Assembly: GCF_000224145.3 (NCBI RefSeq)
Contig: NW_004190387.2
Coordinates: 62,001-126,000 of the forward strand
Source: Ciona intestinalis
Taxonomy: Eukaryota; Chordata; Ascidiacea; Phlebobranchia; Cionidae
Direction of reading: 5' to 3'
DNA length: 64,000 nucleotides
Shown here one piece after another: positions 53,134 through 64,000 of this stretch. Under the pieces are notes generated by a model, which searched no databases, was not told where the DNA came from, and saw nothing but the letters and a program-made list of their open reading frames with translations. Numbering within the stretch: the stretch's first letter is position 1; every line of letters starts with the position of its first letter. The translations under genes were made by a program, and so were the position numbers.

Positions 53134-55592
53134 TACGTCTTCTGTAACTTGTACTGTACCATAAACTCCTTTTAGAATATCGCAAAATAATAATTTCACC
53201 GATAGGCACTAATAAACGACGCTCGTGGCCTATACATGTAGCTTTCCTTCAGTATATTCATCCGCGCAAAACATAAAACGCTTTATTTTAATAAACAGTA
53301 AAGTCAACCGCTTAAAAACTAACACCACATATATTTATGCACTAAACTAAAATTCTTTTGGTATACTTTGCTTTATTTTAAAGTATTTATACACCTTGCA
53401 GCGTACTATTTTCTGATAGAGTAGCGCCACCGAACCACTAAACCAAGCAGTCAATGACAATAAGAGAAAAAGGGCTGGTGGTACCTCGAACACGTCTTTT
53501 GTGCTAACAAAGTTTAAGTATAGCTTTAAACATAGATGCAAGCGTAGTACAATATATACTATATATATACCAACACATATATCTATACTTTATAAAAAAA
53601 AGTTTGTTATATAGTTTTACACGAACTCTTGACGTATAGTATATGCACACATATTATGTTTACTATAGTAATAATACCGGTTTGTTCATTGATATATCTA
53701 CACATAACAGCAACTATTTTGTAACCTTTCTGGCTATTACGCGGTTGTGTGCCTACACATCTGTACTATGTAGATTCAGTTAAACTTAGTCTGGTATTTC
53801 TAATCTGTACCCGTGCAATCGGTATAACTGCCTTGTGCTGAAGCCAAACAAAATCAACGCACAATTAGTTGAGTTCGTGCTGAGTTATTTCTCTATTTAA
53901 TCGCACGGCGTACCCGCATACTGACCGTTTTATCACCTAGATTAGCATAAGGTCGATAGCAAACGCTGTGTAGTCTATTCACCACCTAAGAACTATTTGT
54001 GTTTTGCCCAAGAAACACCAAACAGCTGATACAACAAATTTTATCCACTGCTTCAGTGAATATATTAACTTCCGTTTCTTTATGTTAGAGGCATGTAACG
54101 TTTTCCTGAAATCAAAGTCGGCCTAAGGCTGACATTTTTATGCCTAGTGTTACTTACTTTTACTAAATACTACCTCAAAAGCCCTTCTGTTTAAAAAAGG
54201 CAGGACAATTGTTATTATATCGCAACAGCATAACCTAAACGTATGCTATGTCAGTTTATATAGCTCATAAAAGGGTATTTTCGGCTTACAGTTTAATACA
54301 GAATGACAAATTCTGGCAAAATGGGTCTGAAACACTTTTAACGATCGTTAGGCTACACCTGCTGTTTTTTTCAGTACATTGTTAAACCTGGTCACGGTGC
54401 CGACTTTTAAATGTTACCATAGTTTTTAATAAGCCATCAATTCTGTGTATAAAGTAGGGTGGGGGAGATGCTTTCCATTCTATTTTCTTATCCCATTTGG
54501 TAGTAAACAAAGAACATTCAAAGAATTTTAAAACCGTATCCCAACAACTCCCATAGACCGGTATTAATTGTTTAAAACATGATCAGGATATTTGTATATA
54601 ATGGGTTAAAGGTGTCCCATCTTACCTTACAATACTGTAGCCTACACGGTTGCATAACTTAACTACGTAAGCCAAGTGTAACAAATTACCACGAAAATGG
54701 CAAAATGCGTACGTTATTGCGGTGTATACAAAGGTCTCTTCTCGAAACCCATTTAACTTCTTCGCTTCTGCTGTTAAGTACTGGGAGTTTCTCTTTAAAC
54801 AATACTGTTTTCTTTTCACAACTCGTAAAAAGCTGGCACCTGTCGTAAAGTTGTCACATACGTTGCAACTCGCAAGCTGGAATAAGGTGTTTGAAACAGA
54901 ACACCCGTGTTATAACGACTGTCATTGCCCGCCATGCAGGGATAAATAAGTTACATACGTGGTAACTCATAAGTGGGCACAAGGTGTTTGAAACTGTGCT
55001 ATAACGACTGTCGCTTTCTGGGCACGCGAAGAAAAAGCAAGTTACATTCACATGAAAATGCGTTCCATATCTCAATTCTGCGTGTACGAAGGAAGAAAAA
55101 GGCGATTTCCGAAACAAACTGTTTTTATCACGGGTCGTACAAAGTTTAACTAAAAATCGTTTGCTTTAATATGGCAGTAGTTTTAAACACGCAAAAAATA
55201 GTCTTGTTTGTGGCAGTTTTAACTCAACGATTATTAAAACGTAGCAGTGTATAATACCGAACTGGGGGAGTTATTTAGTAGGGTGGGGGAAGACGGGGTA
55301 CCTTTAGCACATAATATCCAAATATCCTGATCGTGTTTTAACAATTATACGGTCTATTGGAGTCGTGAGGATATGGTTTTATAATTCCTTGAATGTTCTT
55401 TGTTTACTTCCAAATGGGTCGAGAAAATAGAATGAAAAGGTGTCCCATCTTCCCCCACTCTACTATAACCACAGAACGAAACTATTAAATGCGACAATAT
55501 GGCGAAACATAGAGCAACGTGAACTTTTGAATACATTTTTGGTATTTTTGGTACTACGATATTGGTATTTGAAATGATTGAAAACAACTTTT
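53134..55592. other. Spacer between PHF21-like and NUP50 genes
   Basis: No exon seen. It holds MITEs at 54452-54640 (reverse) and 55276-55467 and two SINE-tail units at about 54,840-55,050. The stretch 53,560-54,450 has nothing I can name. Confidence 0.5.
55276..55467. mobile_element. MITE copy
   Basis: Ends TAGTAGGGTGGGGGAAGACG and CATCTTCCCCCACTCTACTATA. Confidence 0.75.
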
Positions 55593-58500
55593 TCACTCTG
55601 ATTCTTTTTTCTTTTGGTTTAAAAGTTCGACCAGTTCGTCTGCATCGTCAGACGTCTTTACTCGGATTAGCAACGGGACAATCTGGGGTAAAAGATAAAC
55701 GTTTTGTGCGTTTAGAAAAGACATGACATAACTTTCATAATAATAATAACCACTTTATTTGTCTTCTCGATTACGGTAATGAAAAGTGAAAAATATTTGA
55801 AGCGAAAAGACAGGATATAGCGACGAAACAACATATGTTGAAATACGCAACAAATAATTTCAAGACTTTTACTGGTGACTTATTATTTCCGTGTTAGTAC
55901 GTATGAAACATTTTTTGGCACAAATTTACTTTCCCAAGGTAAAAAACATTAAATTTAATAAAAAAAGTATGGAGCAATTTTTGGCACATATTTAAATTAT
56001 TAAGTTAAATATGGTCATCGTGTTCTGGTGCAATTTTGTAAATGAAATATTAAATTCGACAATATATAATTATATATTTAGGAATAAACATAAAACTAAC
56101 CTTGTTTGGTTCACTTTCACTAACAGGGGGGTTAGGTATGCAGGATATTGAGACATTATTTTTCCCTTGTTTTGAGACTGGCATAGCTGGGTTTAGTAGA
56201 ATATTAAGCAGCAGATTTCCAAGTGAAGTGTCAGCTCTTATTATAAGCTGTGTTTTGCTTGATGATTCTACAGATTTCAAGTGAATATGGCCGACGCCTT
56301 TATCAGTGTATGAGCCATCTTTCATGTAGAATAATTTACACCTGTGTAAGGGTTTTGGTGGTTAAGGAATATAGTAGGGTAGGGGAAGATGGGACACCTC
56401 TTCGTTCTATTTTCTCGCCCATTTGGTAGTAAACAAAGAACATTTAAAGAATTATAAAACCGTATCCTCACGACTCATATATACCGCTGTTAATTGTTTA
56501 AAATATTATTTTAATATTAGGTGCTAAAGGTGTCAAATCTTACACCGCAGTGCTATACATTTAGGAATATACAAAGGGCTCAAATTCTATTTTGAAACAT
56601 TTCTTTACGTGGCACACAAAAACCAGGTGTGTAGTGAATGAAGCATGGTTAATGGTTATATCACGCCTTATATTTTACAAAAAGAATGGGACCAGACCCG
56701 ACTAGATGCACCATAAACTTACCCTAACTAACAATAGTTTTAAAAGTTCCATCATGTTGTTAAAAGCGTGTTTATCTCTCCGCCTAAAAATTATTTTTTT
56801 ACTTCTTACTTTTTAGTGTAGAAGGCGTCCTCCTCTGTCACAACTTGTGAGTCGTTTTTCGGAGGAACATATTCTTCTTCAGTTGTCTGTATAAAATGAA
56901 GGAAAAATGCTGAAATTTAGATGCTTGGTGAAAAAGCTGAAAAGTTTTTGAAAGACGAAACAGAAATAATTAACATATGTAAGTCATACTAGCGTTGCAA
57001 TACTGGCAATGACAGTCGTTATAACACTGGTGTTCTGTTTCATACACCTCGTGTCCGCTTACAAGTTACTAAGTATGTAACTTCAAGGATGATATTTTTT
57101 TTTGATGTATGGCTCACAAATTGGAATACTGGGTTAAGGTGATTATCGTTAAATGTCTTGACCAAAACATATACTGCCACTAGACCACAATGAGTTTATG
57201 TTAAAACAGCAATAAAAACCAATTTCTTACCAGAGGTTTAGTTACTGTAGAATCTGGAGCAACTGGTTTAGAACCTCCAACCATTGTTGAGGAAAACTGA
57301 AAACCTGTAAAACCGGTCGTTTCCGGTTTACTGCTGCTTGCGAAGGAACCAAACCCTTTGAAAGGGGAAGGGGCACTGGGTTTGAATCCACCCAAGGGGT
57401 TTTCTGGTGGGGACGTGACAGTTGATTTAGCCGTAGGTATTAAAGTAGTTGTGTCCGCTGGCGTGATTGGTTTTATTTCAAAATAACTTTTAGCTTGAGA
57501 TTTTTCTTGGGTGGGTTTTGAACTTGGGGAACTTTCAACTGCAGAGCCTTGTCTGTATAAAGTAGGAAACTTATTTAGTTTATAATGTTAAACAAAATAT
57601 AAAAAAAGCTTTGATTAAAAATATTCTGGTATCTTCTCATCCTACATGAGTGAGGTGCTATACAACTGTTTACCTGAGCCGTGATTCGGAAAAAAACAGT
57701 TTTATAATTCTTCGAATGTTCTTTGTTTACTGCCAAATGGGACGAGAAAACAGAATGGAACGGTGTCGTAGGCGCCAAACTTTGTAAAACACAGGGGAGG
57801 CAGGGATAGTTAGACACACAATCTAATGAAACAAATCTAACTTATTGGTTGCAATGTTTACTAAATAATGAAGTGTAGAAAGTTCCAGGGTTGACCTGCC
57901 TACCCTGCCACCCCAGGTTTGGTGCCCATGAATGGTGTCCCATCTTTACTTTGAACATAAAATAAACAAGCCAACAAAACGTTGATATATTTAACTTACG
58001 AACTGTCACATTCAGATTGACTTCCCGAGCCATATTTATCATCGATGTCGCTCAAATATTTCTGATAATCCTTAAATATCGGTGACAGATCACAAAGCGG
58101 GTTCTTTACTACATGATCCTGTAATACAGAGGAAAGGTAATTATTTTTCAGTTCTAAATTTCACAATAAGTTGATTTTAGTTTCAATCACATGTTTTTTG
58201 TAATAGGCTACTAACTTTATTCTATATCTTATAGTATAGGCCCTATATATATTACATGTATAAATTATGAAATTGATAAAAATAAATAAAACGCATGATT
58301 AATAAAAAAGTAGGCTCTATTAAAACTAATAAACGTTGACGTTCTTAAATGTTTTAAATTTTAACGCTTTTTTTTACATTTTTTTTTTTACAAGTTTTTG
58401 TTATTTTTGATATATTTCTCAAATGCAAGTACTGTTATGTGGTTGTCTTGTAAAGTAGAAACTTTTTGTAAAAACTTTTTTTCACAATTTTTTTTTACAA

Positions 58501-60691
58501 TTTTTTGTTATTTTTCATATTTTTATATATTTATATATAATTGTTATATATAATATTTCACATATAATTTTAAATGCGAGTACTGTTATGCGTTGGGCAG
58601 TGCAACACTCAAATACCGTGTTACCATATAACTAAAACATAGAAAAGTGAAAACAATATATTACCGTAATCCATTGGCTGACACTTTTGTTTAGAGCACT
58701 TAGATGTCTGTTGTATTCAGATTCACCAGAATTCTCTTTTACTGCTGGTTTACTTTCATTCGTCTTGGTTTCTAATGGTTTATCTTCAGCTGGTGGCTTG
58801 GCTACTGAAGTTGAACTCTGTATAATAACGATGGTGTAAAAAACAGTTTTTCTATATTGTTTAAAAAAGCAAAAAGTTGGTAAAAATATGTGTTTTTTTC
58901 CGTATAGAAGGGTGGGAAAGATAGTACATCCGTTTCATTTGGTAGTAAACAAAGAACTTGCAAAGAATTGTAAAACTGTATCCTCATTACGCTTTATACC
59001 GTTAATTGTTTAAAACCTGATCAAGATATTTGGATATTATGTGCTAATAAAGGTGTCTCATTTAAAACCACAGTACTATATTGGTTAAAAAAAAGATGCA
59101 TAAAATACAGTTACACTCATAGTTGTCAAACATAGGGCACCCCTTAATGTGGCAAACAAAAGAAATAATGTACACACTATACACACATATAAAGTAACGA
59201 TTTCTAACCTCTGATATATTACTGCTTGATACTTCAACAGTTTTTCCATCATTACTACCTGTTAAAGTAGAAGTTATTAACAACTAAAACATAATACTCT
59301 CGTGAGTTGTATTGTAACTAACTGTGTAAACTACAGAAAAAGTCCCGGTAACATATATATATAAATATATATTACAGAAATTAGTAAATACACAAGATCG
59401 CATCAGCTATAGTATGTACATGATGTCATAACTTAATCACTTAAACCCCGTATTTAATTACGAAACATCGAGTCTAAAGTTCTAAACATCATTACTCTTG
59501 TGTCTACTAGTATTGTTTAAGGAAGTTGGAGGGTTACAAATTACAATATAAGGTGTACTGACAAGTTTCTTTCTTCCAATAAAATGTAAATATTACTCCA
59601 ACCCAGTGGTCACTATCTAATGGGTTGTCTAAATTATTAGACATACAAAAAAGAAAAAAATAATTTCCCCCAAAAAAACAAACACCTCAAAGTAGCATAT
59701 ATACATATGTTAACTCGTAAGCTGGCAAAGGAGGTGTTAAACAGAACACCTGTGTGATAACGACTATAGTTTTCCGCCCACGCGAGCAGAAAGCAAGTTG
59801 CATTTATTTTGGGGTCTATGTTAAAATCTGTACCTTGCATGGCAGTTGTTAATCCAGCTTTGGAAGATAATGTGAATTTCCCTGCTGTTCCAAAACCACC
59901 AGAACTTGAACCAAAACCTTTAAAACCATTTGACCCAACAACACCTGTTGGCTTCAAGCCACCGAAGCCAGAAAAAGCACCCGTAGAACCCTGTAGAGTA
60001 TAGTGTAATGCATTGAATATTCTTGTAGTGGCTTATCGTATATAAAAAACGTAGTGTGTTTCAGACATCATATTGTATTAAAATGTTATAAAATATAGGT
60101 TCAAAAGGCTTTTTTTGGTTGTGTGTGGGCAGGGCTATTTTATATTGTTTCAAACTTCGCTACTGTAATTAAATACAGAAATAAAAGTTATTATAGTAGG
60201 GTCAGGGTGGGGAAGGATGGGACAGCTAATTTCTCGTTCCATTTGGTATTAAACAAAGAATATTTAAAGAATTATAAAACCTTGTCCTCACGACTACCAT
60301 ACACCGTTGTTGGTTGTTTAAAACACGATCAGAAATCAGGATATTATGTGCTAAAGGTATCCCATCTTACCCCACCTTACTATATTCTAAAAAAACTATG
60401 TTATGTCTTTTTTACATAAATTGTTCATTTTTACCCCAGGTTGTCCCGTTGCTTATCAGAGCATTAATTATTTTCCAAATTTGCTACCAGAATCCAAGAG
60501 TCAATATATCATTCATTATAATGTTGATCACCAACCTCTGGTTTTTCTCCCACTCTTCTTCTTGCTTTTTTAAAAACTCTTCCTTTCAGAACATCTGCAT
60601 CAGCAGGAGTAAAAACCCCTGCCTCCTGAGGCTCTTCTTCCTCCTCCCAGTTTTGATCCGTGAGATATTTATCAGCTACTCTCTTCGACAT
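55593..60691 (-). CDS. NUP50: Nucleoporin NUP50 (Npap60)
   Basis: Nine exons chain in phase to 454 residues, near the human length: 60536-60691, 59834-59990, 59209-59258, 58665-58817, 58000-58118, 57231-57552, 56810-56886, 56101-56341, 55593-55682. The N-terminus MSKRVADKYLTDQNW with a basic KKARRR cluster is the importin-alpha-binding region. Exons 2 and 6 carry the FG repeats (GAFSGFGGLKP, FKGFGSF). NKSVSQWITDHVVKNPLCDL is the conserved helical region. Exons 7-9 form the Ran-binding domain (EEDAFYTKKCKLFY, LIIRADTSLGNLLLNILL, IRVKTSDDADELVELL). NUP50 sits on the nuclear basket and helps recycle importin-alpha. No residue of note is missing. Confidence 0.92.
56372..56566. mobile_element. MITE copy, reverse orientation
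   Basis: TAGTAGGGTAGGGGAAGATG at the left, right end degraded (CTTACACCGCAGTGCTATA). NUP50 intron 7. Confidence 0.65.
58904..59080. mobile_element. MITE copy, reverse orientation, degraded
   Basis: TAGAAGGGTGGGAAAGATAG at the left, GTTTCATTTGGTAGTAAAC inside, CCACAGTACTATA at the right. NUP50 intron 3. Confidence 0.55.
60194..60384. mobile_element. MITE copy, reverse orientation
   Basis: TAGTAGGGTCAGGGTGGGGAAGG with a short end duplication, and CATCTTACCCCACCTTACTATA. NUP50 intron 1. Confidence 0.65.
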
Positions 60692-60698
60692 GATTCAG

Positions 60699-60715
60699 CT
60701 CAAAAAAAAGGGAAA
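60699..60715 (-). promoter_or_regulatory. Candidate spliced-leader acceptor for NUP50
   Basis: On the minus strand a run of pyrimidines, CCCTTTTTTTT, ends in GAG seven bases before the NUP50 ATG. That is too close for a normal leader exon junction in most genes but typical of SL trans-splicing, which Ciona uses widely for housekeeping genes. No upstream donor is obvious. Confidence 0.4.
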
Positions 60716-62818
60716 AATGTCCACAATTTCTTTTAGAAGAAAAATGCTCAGTTTTTCCAGTAGACAGTGCACAATTATTATTGATAATAATAATAATAAT
60801 ACTCAATAGAAAACCTTGGTCTGTACTCTACATAACAAAAAAATTAGATTTTTCACACAACTTTTTTCGAAAGAAAAATGTTTGTTTTTTACTCTAGTGC
60901 ATAGCAACTATTCTTGATAATATCAAACAGTCCACACTACACAAGAAAACAAATTTTCAACTTGATTTTTCTACAATATTCCACATAGCAGTGTACAGCA
61001 AATAGTCTTAATAATTTCTAACATAAAAACAGTTTTTCTGTTTTTTCTAACTCTGTAAAAACAACAAAACATTAATCTTTAAGTTAACACAAAGATAAAA
61101 ATTCGGCAAGTCTACGGTTTTATTGCACATCATATTTTAAGGCAGTGGTTTTTAATCTGCTTGTACTAATACATTGATAGATAGTTAATGATGGGTACTG
61201 ATTATTTCACTGTAAAGAAATACAATATATATATAATAGCAGTGTTTAAACTAAATTGGGTTTAGCTGGTAACAGTAGCAAAAAAAACTGCAAAAATCAG
61301 ACCAAATATTTAGGCACAAATTGCAAGGACTTAACCACAGATATATATATTGTATATGTGGTTTTCATGAACAAGTATGTGCACCACATAGTTTAAAAAC
61401 CACTAAAATACGGTCTTGTACAGATTTAAAAAATCCACTATCCTATAGTTTTAGTTTCCCTATGATTCAAAACCACTGCAATAAATAATGTGTGAAAAAC
61501 ACCAATGAGTAATAGGACAGTATCATGGTATGAATCAGCCAATAAACCTTGTATAGTATAATGTAACCAATGTAGATAACATATAGTAGGGTGAGGTAAG
61601 ATTGGACACCTTTAACACATAATATCCAAATATTCTGATCGTGTTTTAAACAATTAACAACGGTCTATGGGATTCGTGAGTATACGATTTTTATAATTCT
61701 TTGAATGTTCTTTGTTTACTACCAAATGGGACGAGAAAATAGAATGAAAAGGTGTCCCATCTTCACCCATCCTACTATATTGAAACTTGCATGCTTTTCC
61801 TTGCATTGTATGGCTTAAAATATAAAAATAGACGGAAGAAAATGTGGCAAAGAAGATAGAAATGCATTATGAGAAAAATGGGCATGAAACATTAAACAAT
61901 GAATCAGTTATTCATAAAATACATCATGTGTCATTTGTTTGCGCAAATACAGAATGGAAGACTAGAACATGATTATAAAACAATTTTAAACAACTGCTAA
62001 GCAGTGGGAACCCTAATGATACAATACCAAACTTCCTTAATAAAAAAACTTTCAAAAAAGATAAAATTACAAAAGAAAATATCCAAAACTATTTGAATGC
62101 AAAGTATAAATATTAATTGGTTTTACCCTGAGAATAGTTTTAATTTTATCCAAAAATGCCATTAAACTTTTTATATTCAATTAAAATACATTTTAATTAA
62201 AACAGGATACAACTGAAGATATATCTAAAGTAAATAACTCTGCTGTTGTAGAATTGTTAAATAAATTATAATTGGGTAAAATTGCACTGGAAGGCATGTA
62301 AGAAAAAGCAATGAAGAAATTGATGATAAAAGTGAAGATATTTGCACAACTACAATTAATGTACAAACTAAATAACCCTGGGTTTTATATTTACTGCACG
62401 GAAAAAATATAAAAGTAATTTTCATATTGGCAGAAAAGAGTAAGATTTAAAATGAAAAACTGTACATGATGTAAACATGAAAGAGCAAATGCAAAATTGA
62501 AGAGTAAAAGCTGGGACGTATTATATATATATATATATATATATATTAAACTAAATCTAGTTTAAGTATTTTACTTTGGTCCGCAGATGTTATTACTAAT
62601 TACTATATTAATCCAATTTTCTAATTTTGTTGCACTATTTATAGAAACATAGTGTTACTTGGTCATTAATAGCATTCATAATTCTCTCTATATATAGCAT
62701 TAAAATGTGTGCTATAAGTCACAAAGCATGTATGCCAAATTAAACATGAAATTTGACCTTTAATTTAAATTAGGACTTTTGCCTTGGTAATTTGGTATTC
62801 TACTATTCTAGTATGGTA
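60716..62818. other. Spacer between NUP50 and the PDZ gene
   Basis: Very AT-rich. It holds a MITE (61584-61779) and a (TA)n run near 62,521-62,546. No zinc-finger or other exon for the PDZ gene was seen here on the minus strand. Confidence 0.5.
61584..61779. mobile_element. MITE copy, near full length
   Basis: TAGTAGGGTGAGGTAAGATTG and CATCTTCACCCATCCTACTATA, with the intact core GATCGTGTTTTAAACAATTA and GTTTACTACCAAATGGGAC. Confidence 0.75.
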
Positions 62819-62824
62819 TTTATT
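62819..62824 (-). terminator. Polyadenylation signal of the PDZ gene
   Basis: AATAAA on the minus strand about 40 bases after the TAA at 62863 fits a real transcript end and supports reading that exon as terminal. Confidence 0.5.
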
Positions 62825-62862
62825 TTAAAGATAATACAGAGCAATTATAAACAAGTTTAAAG

Positions 62863-63998
62863 TTACAAAACGGGGGCCTCTACTTTAGTTATGATTGTAG
62901 CGTCTCCAAAACAATACTCAAGTCGAAAACCGCTTCTGTGTCGAAAATTCTCATTCACTCTGCCGCGGAACTCAAGCAATGACTTCAAAGGCGGTGAAAT
63001 TTTATAAAGTCGTGTGAATTTCTGTGACGTTACCAATCGACAATGCATTTCAAGCTCGAATAATGGAATGGCTAGATTTCCCATAAGCTTTGGCTGCGTA
63101 TAATTCGCCATTGGCTGGTTTTTCGAAGCAAACCAAAACCGTATATTGAGGTACTTATGTTCGGTTGTGACAGGCAGTTTAAATTTTTCATTTTTCCATG
63201 TGTATTCGTTGCTTCCGGTAGGGCAGAGTGTGGTCTTTGAAATAACGGAAGTTTTAGTTACTTTGGCAAAATTTAGTTTTTCTGAATTTGATTCTCGGTC
63301 TGTAGAAAAAGATGCTCTTAGAGATGAAGTACTTGGAGCAGGAGCAACCTCTTTAACTGATAAATCAATCCCTGGAGTTTTGGGAGAACGAATCAGGTCC
63401 TCCACAACTGGAGGTGGGAGATCTGGGGTCTTTGGTTTTAATACATTCTCCTCAATTTTAAGCAGCTCCCTGTACTCTTCAGAGTCAAGATCAGAGTAAT
63501 CTGATTCAGTGTCTTCATCACTATGAAGGCTATCATTCGTCATTTCTTCAGTTAAGAAGCTTCCTTTATTAGTAAACCTATCACAAGATGAATCCAGATC
63601 CACTGTGCTACTATTTGACATTTTACTATAAGATCGGACCCTTTGAACTTTAAAACGAAATCTTTCTTTCTTGTTTCTAATGCTCTCAATCACCGCTACA
63701 GCTTGGCTTAATGACGAGATAGAATTCCCGTTTATCTCGAGAATTTTATCTCCAGTATGAATTCCAGACTGTCTAAATATCGACGCGTTTTCCGTGAGTG
63801 ATTTAACATGAACAGCAGTCACTGTTTCACCGTCTGGTTTGGTGAAAGGCAATTCGTGTAATGTAGCACTAAAATTACGCGTCACCATTAAGTAGGAAAG
63901 AGTTGACGGAACAACCTTTTTTAAATTGCTTTTTCGCTTAGGAGTTGTAACTCCTATTGGCTTAAAGTCTGAAAGGTTAGACGTGCTTGCCTTCAAAG
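62863..63998 (-). CDS. C-terminal exon of a PDZ-domain protein, PDZD8-like candidate
   Basis: One open frame of at least 377 codons enters from the right edge and ends at TAA. Residues ~45-115 form a PDZ domain (AVHVKSLTENASIFRQSGIH, GDKILEINGNSI). An acidic Ser/Asp/Glu stretch and Pro-rich linker follow. Residues ~265-377 look like a C2-type beta-sandwich (KYLNIRFWFASKN, MGNLAIPLFELEM, ending YCFGDATIITKV). That order recalls PDZD8, an ER lipid-transfer protein. No C1 zinc finger follows, although the 2 kb downstream lies in the window; if this is PDZD8, the C-terminus is lost or on unseen exons. A GTAGAG donor near the end could allow a further exon. An AATAAA lies about 40 bases past the stop. 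Confidence 0.5.
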   Translation of the reverse strand, partial: LKASTSNLSDFKPIGVTTPKRKSNLKKVVPSTLSYLMVTRNFSATLHELPFTKPDGETVTAVHVKSLTENASIFRQSGIHTGDKILEINGNSISSLSQAVAVIESIRNKKERFRFKVQRVRSYSKMSNSSTVDLDSSCDRFTNKGSFLTEEMTNDSLHSDEDTESDYSDLDSEEYRELLKIEENVLKPKTPDLPPPVVEDLIRSPKTPGIDLSVKEVAPAPSTSSLRASFSTDRESNSEKLNFAKVTKTSVISKTTLCPTGSNEYTWKNEKFKLPVTTEHKYLNIRFWFASKNQPMANYTQPKLMGNLAIPLFELEMHCRLVTSQKFTRLYKISPPLKSLLEFRGRVNENFRHRSGFRLEYCFGDATIITKVEAPVL

Positions 63999-64000
63999 TT

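Overview
This window looks like a piece of a tunicate genome, most likely Ciona. It is AT-rich eukaryotic DNA with many short exons and GT-AG introns of a few hundred bases. It carries many copies of a ~190 bp inverted-repeat MITE and of a tRNA-headed SINE, both resembling the families described from Ciona (a Cimi-1-like MITE and a Cics-1-like composite SINE; this match is from memory, not a search). Five genes lie on the minus strand and one small gene is nested on the plus strand. All gene models were spliced by eye using splice sites, reading phase and family motifs.

Layout. (1) About 810-36,514, minus: the 5' part of a giant secreted SCO-spondin-like gene, about 55 exons and ~2,890 codons, running off the left edge. 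Domain order is signal peptide, Cys-rich N-terminus, three vWD/C8/TIL units, LDLa repeats, then alternating TSP1, TIL, vWC and LDLa modules. (2) 20,988-22,768, plus: a two-exon gene of unknown family inside an intron of (1). (3) 39,100-43,054, minus: a TSSK-type protein kinase of 293 aa, with a possible alternative C-terminal exon at 38,276-38,645. (4) 44,258-53,133, minus: a PHF21A/B (BHC80)-like PHD-finger and AT-hook protein, 664 aa in 13 exons. (5) 55,593-60,691, minus: nucleoporin NUP50, 454 aa in 9 exons, complete. (6) 62,863 to the right edge, minus: the C-terminal exon of a PDZ protein, possibly PDZD8-like.

Assembly. Three near-identical exon-bearing duplications (22.9-24.7k versus 25.8-27.5k; 40.3-40.9k versus 41.2-41.9k; 46.7-50.5k) each enclose runs of N. 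In each, the reading phases forbid splicing the copies in series. The best reading is unmerged haplotypes. In the third case the sequence shows why: contigs from a chromosome with a piggyBac-like insertion (TTAA target, matching terminal repeats) flank a contig carrying the empty site.

How the genes relate: they are functionally unrelated neighbours (extracellular matrix/Reissner-fibre type protein, sperm-type kinase, chromatin reader, nuclear pore factor, PDZ scaffold). There is no operon-like logic, although NUP50 has a strong candidate spliced-leader acceptor just upstream of its start codon.
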